A stretch of 64,000 nucleotides of DNA from the NCBI GenBank assembly GCA_902806595.1, contig CADCXC010000006.1, positions 1 through 64,000 of the forward strand, given 5' to 3'. The notes under the pieces were generated by a model. That model did no database searches and was not told the DNA's origin. It saw only the letters and a list, made by a program, of their open reading frames with translations. This document shows, one piece after another, positions 45,437-56,470 of this stretch; the stretch's first letter is position 1, and each line of letters begins with the position of its first letter. Position numbers and translations under genes: made by a program. This stretch comes from Pyrenopolyporus hunteri. Its lineage: Eukaryota > Ascomycota > Sordariomycetes > Xylariales > Hypoxylaceae.

Positions 45437-46564
45437 TCAGATCTGCTCACCTCTTTGGCGGCTAATGCCGAGTTGATCGGCAACATTTACATAGCCATCG
45501 GAACCAACAACGCCCGTATCCTTGATGTTCCTGACCATGTCATCGTCGCCCTCCCACGGAGTGCGGCACATCGGACAAGTGACCTGGTCTCTTGAACTAC
45601 TGCGCTTCGTGGCCGCCCACATTTCGAAACACTCTTTGTGAATATTCTGGCCGCAGGTTGCGCGGCAATACATGGTGGCCTCGACAGCATCAAAAGGCGT
45701 GAAGCAGATGGGGCAGTCGCCGTCAAGGGGTTTCCGGTTCTTGTCGTGTGCCTCCGAGCCTGATTCATTGCCAGTCTTAATAGGAGGGGCGTTCTCGAAA
45801 ATTTCCCGGAGCTCAGTCGTGAGCAGGGCAAGTTGGTAGACGAGTTGAAAGCGTGCATGAAGAACACGCGACAGGACCTAGCAAGATACGATTAGGCCGG
45901 GCGACAAGGGCTTGCGAAGGAACGGAAAACCAACATATATAATATGCTTGCATTGGTGACCTTTCCGAGCATGAGGACAAGTACAAGTAGGCCGTTGGGT
46001 GACATGAACGACGTAGATGTTGCCAGTAGAACCGGTTAACTCCACGAACTCTTCGGGGCAATGGGGAGCACCCGCACGCGTCCTTCCCAGTATATAGAAT
46101 CTGAGCCGACATAGTTAGCTAGTCTGACGGGACCATATGGGGGTAAATTGTGTAAGATATCATAGATATGTATATAGATATGTATATGTGCGTCTCCGTG
46201 TGTACGCGTTTTGATACGGGCCCGTATAAAAACGGACATCGCAGGAGAGGGTATGAGGCCGCGAACCTTTGCGATATCGCTCGATCGTATACAACGGCAA
46301 AATCTTGGGGGGGTCTAGCGCGGAACCTAGGTACGGCCGAACAGTCAGTTGTTTATCCCCTACCTGTAGATTGCGGAAGCACGACCTTCTTAGACGTTTC
46401 TCTTCAACCCAAACATCTTTCTTCCTAGATTTATTTGGTCTCTCATCTTCATCCGGCCCTCGATCGCCTTGGTCGTCGCTATGCTGGACAAACGCGGGAA
46501 CCTTGCGCTTTCGCAACGGAGTACGTACATCGGCCGAAGAGCTGGATTCGGGTTGAACGCCCAT
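45437..46564 (-). CDS. SWIM and RING zinc finger protein, probable E3 ubiquitin ligase
   Basis: Four exons (46564-46386, 46326-46267, 46100-45935, 45877-45437) with introns of 59, 60 to 166 and 57 nt give 281 residues in one frame. The 60-nt exon 2 supplies PPQDFAVVYDRAISQ. A Lys/Arg-rich N-terminus (VEEKRLRRFRARP) precedes a SWIM finger ending at about residue 135 (CTCPHARKGHQCKHI, pattern CxCx8CxH). The RING finger spans about 190-240: CPICF, CRATCGQNIHKECF, CPMCR. A third-intron donor of GTTGGT is weak, but the join KHIIY-VLSRVLHA is exactly the family sequence. Proteins with this pair of fingers in fungi resemble ZSWIM2-type ligases. Substrate unknown. An upstream in-frame Met at 46636 would add 24 residues. 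Confidence 0.8.
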
Positions 46565-47822
46565 TCTATCTATTCGAGCTTTGGGATATGTTGTGCTTCG
46601 GATGAAAGATCCACCAGAAGAATGAGAGGCGCACATGTTGTTACCAAGGTTATTATTGTTGTTGTCGTCCTTGTAGTATTGATGTTACACGACGGCAAGA
46701 AATTTTATATATCTAAAGGCATTCGCCAATATTACGATTACGGGAAGCCACGCGGTTCGACGTCATCACGCCAGCTTGGTACCTAGGGCCCGGTACTCCA
46801 TGGACATTTGTGTACATAGGTACCTATGTACCTACCTACATGTATATATGTACCTACCTACCTACCTAGGTACCTATTTACAAAATACGTATAGGTACCT
46901 ACTTAGGTACCTACCCATGTAAGGTTGTAGGGGGGTCTTTAAGATCCGACAGCGATGAGTACCGATACAACTACCCAGAAACACTGGCCAAAACTGTACG
47001 CCATCAAGAGAGGTAGTTTTATCAACCAAGTAGGCTCTAGGCGACGCGACGAGACGACGACGTGCCGCAAACCTCTAAACAGAGAATGATAAGCAGTAAA
47101 TGAACTGAGGGAGATACCTATGGCAATGAAGAACGTCCTACATGGGCGTCTAAATTACCTACCTAGGGAAACATAGAATATAAGAAGTAGAGGAAATAGT
47201 GAAGTAGGTAGGTAGTTTAAGTAGCTCGGTCAGTAGGTACATGCAGTCGAGGTAATTTCGTAGGATCAGTGAGATAAAGGGGCTAATACTTGCAACTCTG
47301 ATGCGCTGATCAACTTACCGTTCCGAGTGAGGAAAACTATAAAAGCAGTTCTTTGGTGGGAATCGAGGACGGTACGGTTCTCAAAGCTCTAATACACACC
47401 TATATATAATATTTACTATACCAAGGCTCCGCGACACTACGACGGCCGAGCGGTCGAGCAGCTTGTAGAGATGCTATAAGTGCGCGCGCACCGACAACTC
47501 CCCCATTCCCCTGTCACCCGATCACGCTTTTCATCGACAATTCGGTTGTTCGTTCGCACAACCCGCGGTGCTGGTAAGCGGCAACCGTATTAGTGGAATC
47601 GTAGCCGTAAATAACGCCGTCCAACAGCCGCCCACGTCCTATACGCGCCCGCTCCCTTTTGCGTCCCGGTATCGTGTAATGCAACCCTATCCCGCATTCT
47701 AAATACAAGAAAACCTCGTAGCTGCGTTATGTCAATCGGACGGCCTAGCAGGCTCTCGCAATAATCGCCTGATACCATGCCGACAAGTGCTTTAGACCTC
47801 GTAGCAAAGCATGCTCCATTGC
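46565..47822. other. Intergenic with TACCTAGGTA islands
   Basis: Islands at about 46818-46920, then sparse GGTA and TACC steps to 47240. Nothing else recognised. Confidence 0.5.
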
Positions 47823-50180
47823 TTATACGGTCTTACCCCCACAGTCGGGGATTTTGACACCCTCTTTCAGCTTCCTATTAACATCCATGAGGCCCCACTG
47901 GTCTTCCCATTCTTTGCCGGGCGTATCGAAACTAATTTTCCAAGGTTCATCGAACATCTCGAACCAGAAATAGTTGGTCCCGTTCTCGAGAGCCTGGCAA
48001 ACCCAGTTCTCCATCAGGGTGTTCAACTCGTCGACGCCGGCCACCGAGCCGTTGGGGCAGTCGGTGACACCGTTGGTGCCGCAGTTGGTTCCACCTTTCG
48101 TCGGCCACCCAATTTCTGAAATGACGTTTTTCTCGCTTTCGCTCTTGAAGAAACCGCGGGCCTTGTTCTCCCAGAACTGCCACGTCCAAGAGGCGGCATC
48201 TTTGGCATTAACACCAGCGAAGAAGGGATGGATGTTGCCCATGATGTAGTCGCTCATCCCGGCCAATTGCGAATCCCAGTTATCGCCGAGATCGCTCGTG
48301 GCGACGGGGAGGTTCCAGTTATGCTTGGTTAAGTTGGTCCTCACCGAATTAAGCAATCCACTAAGCTCCGTAGCTGTCATCTGCTTCCGGAACAAGATTT
48401 CGTTGCCGATGATGAGTCCCTTGAATGGTCCGGCCCCGTACTTATCCAGGATGTTCCACATCTTGCTAAGCTGGCGTGCGTTTGTAGTGTCGTTGCCATC
48501 TTGCCATACACCAAGCCAGATCTTAACGTCATCTTCAAGTTTTAATTGTCTCAGCGCGTGGATCGTCATCTCCGTCTGATTGCAGTCGGTGCCATAAAGC
48601 CGAATCGTATTGGTCAGCTGCGAGAGGACAGCGACATCTCGGGTAACGTTGTTCTGGGAGGGAGGGTTCTTAAGACAATCCGGGAACTGAACGTTTATAG
48701 GCGTGTAGTCGACACCGGGAAAGACCTTATGTAGGTTACGGTTATTCATGAGCGTTTGAATCTCACTGGAATCGAGATCCAGATCCCCGTTCCTAGCCGC
48801 GTCTGATTCGGCCGATTGAACCCCGTCGGGACCGCCGTTGTCGCTACTTTTCTTGTTGTTGGATAGGATCCCGCCGACGATACCGCCCGCTATTCCGCCT
48901 GCGATGGCGAGGCCAACAATGGCGAGAACGAACCATTTCCATTTTTTCTGGCTGCTCTTTTGGCTAGACAACCATTCGGACGGCTTTTCCGTTTTCGCCC
49001 CCATTTCAAATTCACCTATGCCCCCAGGCCGACCCGCCGGACTCGCGTTTCGTACCGGGTCGTAATCGATGCCGCTATTCCGATTCCTTCCCATCAACCC
49101 ACCCATTACACCCCCAGCAGCTACGGCACCGGCAGCACCAGCTGCAGCGCCGTTACCGCCACGATTGCTAGACCCCCCTAAACTCAGTATGCTATTCCGA
49201 GCGGAGCGTCGGTACTCGAGGCCGTCGTCACCATCGTCGTCGATGTCGTTCGGATTAAACTGACCGAGGCTAGGGTCCATTCTTTGGCCGTATGCCATTT
49301 GAGGATCCCGAAATGGATCACTGGAATGGCTTTGCAGGCTTCGCGCCGGCGTTCCATGCCCTGAATGAGGCGTGGCGTTGACACCAAAAGGGGCTAGACT
49401 AGGTGAGGAATTGTAGGCCTGGTTCGGCGGACCGTATGGGCCTGGGCCAGGGCCAGGGCCATGACCTGACGACATTTCATAGCCCCGATCGTAGGCGTTG
49501 CTCTGCGGTTCGTCGTATGATGGATGCTGCGGTGATACAGTTTGGTATGCATCCTGGTAGGGCGTAGGTTGGTGCTGTGGTTCTTGGTATTGGTGAGCCT
49601 GCCTCATGGCATCTAGTCCACTCTCTCGAGTATTCCTCTCAGCAACACTCATAGCAAGCCCGGACATACCGCCGGCAGCAGCTTCACTGAAATTGTCCGC
49701 GCCTGGAGTTATGTTGGTACGAGCTGGTCCACGTCCCCAGGTAGATACGCTATTTTCACGATGAGGCGGGGGAATTGGCCTCGAAGAAGACGGCTCGGCA
49801 GTGGTGTAGGCCCCCCCAGCTCCAGCTCCGGCTGCGGCAGCGGATGTGGCTGTGACTGCGGCTTCCTCGGCCTCTCTGCTGTATCTCCTACTCTGGCGCA
49901 AGCTAATATACGCCGAATCAGGGCGGGTGCCGGGTTGGTTTAGCGCTGCTGCTGCTGCTCTCGTCGGGGAGGGGTGTGTTGGATAGCGATATAGTTCAGA
50001 AGAGGAGGCTGGGTGGTGTTGGCGATCTTGGTAGAAGTAGGGCTGAGACGTAGGAGGGGAAGGACGAGACAGCGAGCGATGTCGATGGTCGGAAGTCGTG
50101 TGGTGAGAGTCCGGGACGTTTGAGTCGTCAAGGGGAGCGCGCTCGTCGGGTTCAGAGTCGAATGAGTAGCGACGACTCAT
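47823..50180 (-). CDS. btgC: GH17 glucan endo-1,3-beta-glucosidase, BtgC-like type II membrane protein
   Basis: A single intronless frame, 785 residues from Met at 50180. The frame is open another 15 codons upstream, but MSRRYSFDSEPDERAP is the usual start. The N-terminal 400 residues are a disordered cytoplasmic region rich in Pro, Ser, Tyr, Ala and Gly (for example GHGPGPGPGPYG). One membrane helix follows at about residues 412-437 (WFVLAIVGLAIAGGIAGGIV). The extracellular GH17 domain has GNEILFR near 592, with the acid/base Glu, and ISEIGWPT near 688, with the nucleophile Glu. Aspergillus BtgC-type enzymes cleave and may remodel beta-1,3-glucan in the cell wall. Both catalytic residues are present and the length matches the family. 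Confidence 0.93.
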   Translation of the reverse strand: MSRRYSFDSEPDERAPLDDSNVPDSHHTTSDHRHRSLSRPSPPTSQPYFYQDRQHHPASSSELYRYPTHPSPTRAAAAALNQPGTRPDSAYISLRQSRRYSREAEEAAVTATSAAAAGAGAGGAYTTAEPSSSRPIPPPHRENSVSTWGRGPARTNITPGADNFSEAAAGGMSGLAMSVAERNTRESGLDAMRQAHQYQEPQHQPTPYQDAYQTVSPQHPSYDEPQSNAYDRGYEMSSGHGPGPGPGPYGPPNQAYNSSPSLAPFGVNATPHSGHGTPARSLQSHSSDPFRDPQMAYGQRMDPSLGQFNPNDIDDDGDDGLEYRRSARNSILSLGGSSNRGGNGAAAGAAGAVAAGGVMGGLMGRNRNSGIDYDPVRNASPAGRPGGIGEFEMGAKTEKPSEWLSSQKSSQKKWKWFVLAIVGLAIAGGIAGGIVGGILSNNKKSSDNGGPDGVQSAESDAARNGDLDLDSSEIQTLMNNRNLHKVFPGVDYTPINVQFPDCLKNPPSQNNVTRDVAVLSQLTNTIRLYGTDCNQTEMTIHALRQLKLEDDVKIWLGVWQDGNDTTNARQLSKMWNILDKYGAGPFKGLIIGNEILFRKQMTATELSGLLNSVRTNLTKHNWNLPVATSDLGDNWDSQLAGMSDYIMGNIHPFFAGVNAKDAASWTWQFWENKARGFFKSESEKNVISEIGWPTKGGTNCGTNGVTDCPNGSVAGVDELNTLMENWVCQALENGTNYFWFEMFDEPWKISFDTPGKEWEDQWGLMDVNRKLKEGVKIPDCGGKTV

Positions 50181-51511
50181 GGTTTGAGAAAATGGAGGGG
50201 AGGTGGAAGAGGACGAGGCTCCCAAAAGAAAACAAGGACTGGACTGGACTGGACCGGACCTTGCTGTTGGCGCTGTACACTAGAAAATGTACTGTGTACT
50301 AGGAAGTGGGACTGGGAGAAGGACTGGGAGAGGGACCGTCCTGCGCGAGTGGGTTAATATGTATATAGGCAGGTACGCACGCACAGAACTCAGGCGCGCG
50401 GATCACACTTCTGAAGAAACAAACAATCGGAGTTAGATGGAAGGCGCAACCGCGTGGTTGAGGAGACTGACCCTAGTGTGCGTAATGCGTGTAAAGTCGG
50501 CAAACTATGTCGACGGTACTCGGATGTAGTGCTACACACTCAACGCCGAAAGCTGTATGCGCTTCTTTGTATTGAATTGTATTGTATTGTATTGAATCGT
50601 AAGTGTTGAAGGTCCGACCAATTGAGTTGTCACAGATTCGAGAGCACGGATAGATCTGGAACGCCCAGTTGCAGTTGTCGTTAAGTGTTGTTACAGTTCT
50701 GGTTGTTACATACGTGCGAAATGCTATATTCCTTCTTGTTTTCGACACTGGCGCCGATCAAGTTCTATTCCAAGAAATCGTCAATCCGAAACACGAATCT
50801 CCCTTGTTGTTGTTTCCCTCTTCCTACCTATTGCGACCATTGCTTATCAAGTGTCGCTAGCATGGGTGGGTGGAACGGGTTAGGCTATCGTAGGTACCTA
50901 GAGGCTGTGCCTCGCCCTTGTCGGTAGAAGCTTTGGGTGCAGAGCAACACTGGAAACACGGACACCACGGGTTGGCTTTTTCTTTTTTTTTTTTAATGTA
51001 CATAGAATGGAGATCGTGATAAACAAAAGGATGGTGGACGGGGGATAAGTATATGGGGTCTATTATTACCTACCTAGGTACCTAGGTACCTAGGTATGTA
51101 GGTATATATAAGTACCATGTACTTACCTGGGGCGCTGACCGTATATTACACGTAACCCCCAATGGTTATTCGCCCGACAGGCCGACCGCCGACCCCGCGG
51201 TTGTTCGTATTAAGTACTAGTTGCCCAGCTGACCACTCATGGAAACCACCATGGAAACCACCCCGGACACTCCAATTCACCCCTTCCAGTTTTGCGCTCC
51301 TGCGTCTCGTAACGCAACCACCGAATCCGACCCATCAAACTCTCGTTTGAATACCTTTTTCGGCAAGTCTCCCGGCAACCTAATCCAGCTTCGTCGGTTA
51401 TACATATTGCCATATGTATAGATAGCAAATCCGACCTAGTGGCACGGCGCGCAGCGTGGTGAGCTGGAACCGAATCTTACTGATGCTGTGAGGAAGAAGA
51501 GAAGAGGAAAC
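50181..51511. other. Upstream and intergenic sequence
   Basis: Contains the promoter of the BtgC-like gene, a short run of TATTG/TATTGAAT steps at 50567-50595, a T-rich run at 50980-50995 and a TACCTAGGTACC island at 51065-51105. No gene is supported. Confidence 0.5.
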
Positions 51512-51606
51512 TAAAGCGCGGCTCGAAAGCCGCGATTTCGCACAAATGCGCCGGCGCCTCGGTGCCGGTTGCCCAGCAGGGCCGGGCTACCGCACCGAAC
51601 CGTGAC
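51512..51606. mobile_element. Transposon terminus, less mutated copy of the 2719-2831 sequence
   Basis: A GC-rich 95-bp segment starting with the hairpin GCGCGGCTCGAAAGCCGCG and ending ACCGCACCGAACCGTGAC, abruptly different from its AT-richer neighbours. It pairs with the RIP-changed segment near the telomere. Only one end is present here; no partner inverted repeat was found nearby, so it may be a solo end or truncated insertion. Confidence 0.5.
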
Positions 51607-53241
51607 ACTTCCTTGAATATTTATATAAGGTATTGTATATACACGCGTATTCTGCTTATTATAAACCAGTAATCCCGTCACGATCTTGGATATTTCCTCC
51701 TTTAATACTAGCGATATTTGTGATGATAACAGACGCGATAAAACTCGGGAGATAATGAAGGTTGGATGTAAAGTTTGATTTTGGTGCAATTGAAGGGAAG
51801 CAATAAAATATTGTGGATTGTTGGTTGGCCGACCAACCAATTAGCCTCCGCATAGATGTACTGTGTACCTAGGTGCCTAAGTAAGCACCTTGGCGCCTCC
51901 AAACATAAAGGTGTTTAACGATCGTTTAACCTGAAGAGAAAGGCTTGGTTATTGTTAGAATAAGTAAGTAATTACCTACATGTATATTCGTTATGATATA
52001 AGTTAAGAATGGTGGAAATTCACCCTAATACAGTCTAAAAAAGGAAATAGGTGCCTATTTAAATATACCCATGAAACGTAATGGAGAAGGTTTTCAGATT
52101 ATATATAATTCAGTTCTTCGCTGCTTCTATTTGCTAGTTCCTACTTGATTGCTGGCTCTGCGCGCACGATCTAGATTCAAGTTTCCGTTCTTCTGTCATT
52201 CATGTCAAGTCAGCCCTATCATGTCAGATCTAGGCCCGCTTTTACTATAGTGCTTGGCGGAACGTCCAGATCGCCAAGCATGACGTAGTTTCTTCTTTTC
52301 TAAGAGGGAGGTCCCATAGGAAGCAGAGCTCCATGACATATACAGGTCAGTAGGATATAGTTTCATAACTGTGGAGCGTAAGGCATCAAGGCATCTACTG
52401 AACCATTCTAGAAGTGAGTACCGTTTATACAAATTTAGTATGCAAAGTTACAAAGTCAGGTTTCGAACATACGGCTTAATCGACCCATGCTGGTGGTGAG
52501 CAATCAAGTCAACAGGCGATGTAGGTATCTTACGTATTAATTTGTATGGACTAATACGTCTTGATGCCTGGCCTCTTCTCACCCCACAGTTATGAAACCA
52601 TATCCTACTGACCTATAGTATGTACCTACACAAGAGGCACCATACATGTTGGAATCGAAGCCGAGGACTGAATAAGAGCAAGTGATTTTGCTATTAAGAT
52701 CCGTCCACAAGGTTTCAACCCCCCGTCTCCCTTTCCAGAAGACATGACATATATACCTAGCCATTAAGAAGCAAGCATATGTATAAATCTGTGCATGTAA
52801 AAAGGCAGACGCTTTGCAAAAAGGCAACGAATAAATTCTGATCGTAGCAAAAGCTCCGATGATGTTGTCATCGCGTCAATCGCATTAGAAATTGTAGACG
52901 CCATGCATATGCCCCGGCTCCATAAATCAGAGTTAAATCGGTTCCCTTTCTTTCGCTAGCTGTCCATCAAGGCAGGGGGATACGCCGGAACCCTTTTTTG
53001 TATAACTCCTCATTACAGCCTTGTGACGTCAGCCCGACCATCGCCCCCTTTCTCTCTTGGTATATGAGACTCAGCGGCCACAAGCTAGTAGCCGTTGCTG
53101 AAATACACGCCCTCTTTATCATTCAAAAACCACAGCTCACAGCTCCCTTCTACTCGTAATTCCAGCACATATCACAACTTACCTCGCCGTCGTTGACTCT
53201 ATTATCCCGTACATCGCGTACATTCGTCAGTCCGTATCACG
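51607..53241. other. AT-leaning intergenic region
   Basis: No frame with a domain. The final 300 bases form the upstream region of the hydrophilic protein gene, with a CRE at 53024, a CT-rich tract near 53047-53058 and a TATA-like GTATATGA near 53060. Confidence 0.5.
53024..53031. promoter_or_regulatory. CRE (TGACGTCA), predicted Atf1/AtfA site
   Basis: A perfect palindromic TGACGTCA, 211 bases before the start of the hydrophilic protein gene and in the context GTGACGTCAGCCC. The same core with matching flanks occurs before the second small hydrophilic protein gene at 61786. ATF/CREB bZIP factors (Atf1 in fission yeast, AtfA in Aspergillus) bind this site in stress responses. Confidence 0.55.
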
Positions 53242-53841
53242 ATGTCGGATACTCGAAATACAGAATCTTTGGCCCACCAGGGCGAGTTCCATGCTCGTGT
53301 GCCACCTGCGCAACCTCTCACAACTTCGGGACATAAGCCTGGTGTGATGGTCGGCAACGAGACCGCCCCGGAATTTCACGTCGAGAAGCACGCCCCGGGC
53401 ACTGCGCCGCGGGAGAACACATTCCAGCCCAGACCTGAGGGCGAGACTCCGGCTGAGGCCCCGAACGTCGAATCCCAGCGGCTGACCGATCCCACAGATA
53501 CCCTTGGTGGTACCACGTCACAGGCTGTCCACACCGGATTAGGCAAGCCTATTCAGGGACAGTCGGGAGCTGAGTTGCACGGTGACTTACATGGGGACCA
53601 CATGAACCGACGAAAGAAGGAGCACGCTGGTTTGGAAGGTGTCGGGGCAAGCGTAGGGAACAGCGTGCGAGAGAAGGGAGCGGACTTGCCTGAAGGTGTA
53701 GAGAAGGGTACAAGGGGGAAGGGGAGCACCGACTACCCCTCCGCGTCGGATCGTGTCCCGACCAGCGCAGAGGAATTGGCGGCTGAGCGTAAGGCGCCGG
53801 AGCGCGCCTACGATTATACGCAATCCGGAAAGCCTAAATAG
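53242..53841 (+). CDS. Small hydrophilic stress-type protein
   Basis: A single frame of 199 codons. The protein is highly hydrophilic and rich in Gly, Glu, Thr, Lys, His and Pro, with no hydrophobic segment, no Cys and no Trp. That composition fits hydrophilins and LEA-like proteins. Phrases such as QAVHTGLGKPIQGQSGAELH and a Lys/Gly/Glu-rich second half recur in unnamed proteins of many filamentous ascomycetes. The start ATG follows a long CT-rich leader, and a CRE lies 211 bases upstream, so induction by stress or in spores is a reasonable guess. Molecular function is unknown. Confidence 0.8.
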   Translation: MSDTRNTESLAHQGEFHARVPPAQPLTTSGHKPGVMVGNETAPEFHVEKHAPGTAPRENTFQPRPEGETPAEAPNVESQRLTDPTDTLGGTTSQAVHTGLGKPIQGQSGAELHGDLHGDHMNRRKKEHAGLEGVGASVGNSVREKGADLPEGVEKGTRGKGSTDYPSASDRVPTSAEELAAERKAPERAYDYTQSGKPK

Positions 53842-55434
53842 AGTCTTAAGTACATGATTAGTTTTTCAATTGGAAATACATACCTACCTGAGTAGACAAC
53901 ATCCTACAGCCATAAACCACCACGATATTTTCGCGTGAATTTTCTCATGACGAAACATTTCCAGCGGCTCCGAGTAATGCAACCTAAAGGTGTTATTCAC
54001 AACTACCTAGGTATCTAGTAAGTGCCTAGATGGTAGTTACAGTAAGGGCCATTGGGTGTGTGGCAGCATACACCGGCCTAAATAAATGTATCTCAGACGA
54101 TAGCGGCAGGCCGTACGGAGCCGTACTCAGAGTCGGGACTTTGTAGATGTCTCGAGGGAGATGTCCACGGATCGTGCATTGCTCTATGCATGCGCGTAGG
54201 CGGGGCTTATATAGGTACCTAGGTAGGTACCTACCTACGACCTGGTACCTATCACCTTGGAGGACGGGTACCCGTATATGGTCGGTGTCTGAGTAGGTAC
54301 CTAGGTACCTAGGTATTTCTCGCCCCAATTTTCGCATCAAATTCAACACCTTCATCCCTTAACATCCACATCCAGCCCATCTCCATCTGCTACTTAGGTA
54401 CCTAGGTATCCACGTATGTACCATAATACCATCAACACCCCTGATCTACGTTTCTTACATACAAATGTCCGATTATGGCTTTTCATACAGAGTCGCTTAA
54501 CTCATTCGTCCTTCCCAGTAAACCGTCCTTTGATGACCATAACCAAGCGATAAACCCCAACCTGCTCGGGTCCCGCATCGAGGACAAAGGTCCCCCAGAA
54601 GAGGTGAATTGAGCGACAAAGCGCGCTCGGGGTCCCAAGCATCGCTCAACGGAGCCTACGGAAGCTTTGCGTATGAAAATGGTCCCCCTAGTGGCCGGAA
54701 CCGGGCGATCGGCTCCAACGTTACCCTACACCACGTACCGTTCAGCATCACCGCTGGCGGCGGCTTCAACTTCTTGGTAGCTCGTGGCGCCAAGGGAATC
54801 CGAGCGTTACGCTCTCCGACGAATCTTAAATGCGATGGGATGACGACCACTCGTAGAGAGATGGGAAGGAATACCGAGGGAGTATCGCCTCATACTTACC
54901 CTTTGCGCGGCGCTCCTCTCCTCCCTACGTGCCCCCTTGATCCTCTTTTAGGGAATTCCTGGTGATCGATGATTAGTGATCAATGATTAGGTAGTGATTA
55001 GTGGTTGGTGATTAGGTAGCCGGCGCCGCCCCTTTAGGTCTACTTGCCCGGGGGGAGTTGCTACGGCTTCCGAACTTCGCTACATACGCGGGCTCGTCAT
55101 TCATTACGGCCCCATCCCAGGGGCATAAAATGTAACGGGATTCGCACCCTTCACAACGATAGTTACGCCGCCCGTCGGCGCTCTAACTACCGCATCCACT
55201 CCCCTAGAAGGATGTATTCTCATTCTACTCGTCCCAAGATCGATATTAATATGTTTTTGGACCTCCAATCCCGAATGCGCTCCCCCTGGATACACGAACT
55301 ATTGAGACGTACTGCTATTCCCCCGCCGTACGTCCTCTAGCGCTTTCACGGCCGATTACTCTCGATACCGTAGTTCTCAAGGCCCATCCGTTGAGCCCAC
55401 CGAAACAGCTATGCTTTGCGTCGTGAGGTAAGCC
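53842..55434. other. Intergenic with islands and doubtful frames
   Basis: TACCTAGGTA islands at about 54208-54240 and 54293-54318. A 118-codon plus-strand frame (54609-54965) has no recognisable domain. A short run of ATGATTAGT-like steps lies at 54965-55020. The far end may belong to the decayed gene that follows. Confidence 0.45.
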
Positions 55435-56470
55435 GTGTTTTATGCCAAGTTCTCACAACAACGTGACTCCTGGCAGTGGTTACTTCTGTGCGCTAGGTCG
55501 ATGGAATTGCTATACGACCAACGCAAATTTATTCCGTACGTTGATTTTGATCGTCGCTCTCACCCTCTGTTCAGTAACTCTTGTTTTCCATATTCCGGCG
55601 TCCTCGAAGGCTCTAGCAAAAGAACAATTTGTTTATCGGTTAAAGATGCCCACGGAAGTAACGATTCCGGTAAGCTGGGCGTCAAGTGGCCCATCTATCT
55701 CAGAAACCCACCTACTGACGCCAGGAATGACTCTAGCAGCCGTTACTTCGTGAGATGAGATTGGCGGATCCGTGGCCCATCACCTAGCGCAACGGAACCA
55801 GCGATACCCGCAGATTCAAACGACCGCGAGGAAGGCCTATCCGTGGGCGCTCAAGCTGGGATCGGTGTCGACGATGGCCTAATCCGCCTTCCGGGTCTTG
55901 GTTGAACGATCTTTCTTATCCTACGACACCGGAGGAACCGCTAGTTAACCGCCACCTATGTAGCAACTTCCGCCGAGTCTATGTCCCATCCACCAGTAAC
56001 CTTATATAGCTGGGCCGTGTCCCGCTGAACAAACAGCTTACGGATATCCCCAGTCTACATACATCAGGTATACGACGTACGTTGCTCCGAAGTCCGTTAC
56101 CGTACCGGTATCACCCCGCTGTTCCCTAGCCTACCGAGTTAGGAGGGACCGCGATTACGGGATCGAACCCACCCTATAAAGGGGCAGTCGTGGAGTCACA
56201 TGTGACACGGTACCAGAATCCCACATTTTCCGACGTCCAATCGGTGCCATTGCGGGTTCGTAGGCCGGACTTAGTCCCAGCGAAAGCCCTCCCTATCACC
56301 TCAACCCAGTCGTAGCCGAAATACCTAGGAACGAAGGGATGGTTAGATCTATAGCCAGCACCGACAACCCACAAGTAGAGCAAGAAGCGGTACGCTTTGC
56401 GGCGGAGCAAGCGAACTTGGATGCTCGAAGAACGCGATTAATGGAATTAGCAGACCTTCAAAGATAAGGA
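55435..56470 (+). pseudogene. Decayed gene for a fungal single-pass membrane protein
   Basis: Scattered pieces of one familiar layout appear in order on the plus strand but in different frames with stops between. Near 55848 is SVGAQAGIGV, the usual lead into a membrane helix in this protein type. Near 55905 a hydrophobic-basic piece (TIFLILRHRRNR) follows a TGA and ends at TAG. At about 56330-56465 is the cytoplasmic-tail pattern (VEQEAVRFAAEQANLDARR, then TRLMELADLQR) and a stop. Frame 55442-55753 may be part of the ectodomain. The decay is by stops and frame changes, not by an AT shift. An unusual intron pattern could explain some breaks. Left boundary uncertain. Confidence 0.4.

Noticed and set aside
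56155..56175. GGTTCGATCCC on the minus strand, similar to a tRNA B box
   Set aside because: No A box lies upstream on that strand and no cloverleaf can be drawn. It falls in the decayed gene tail.
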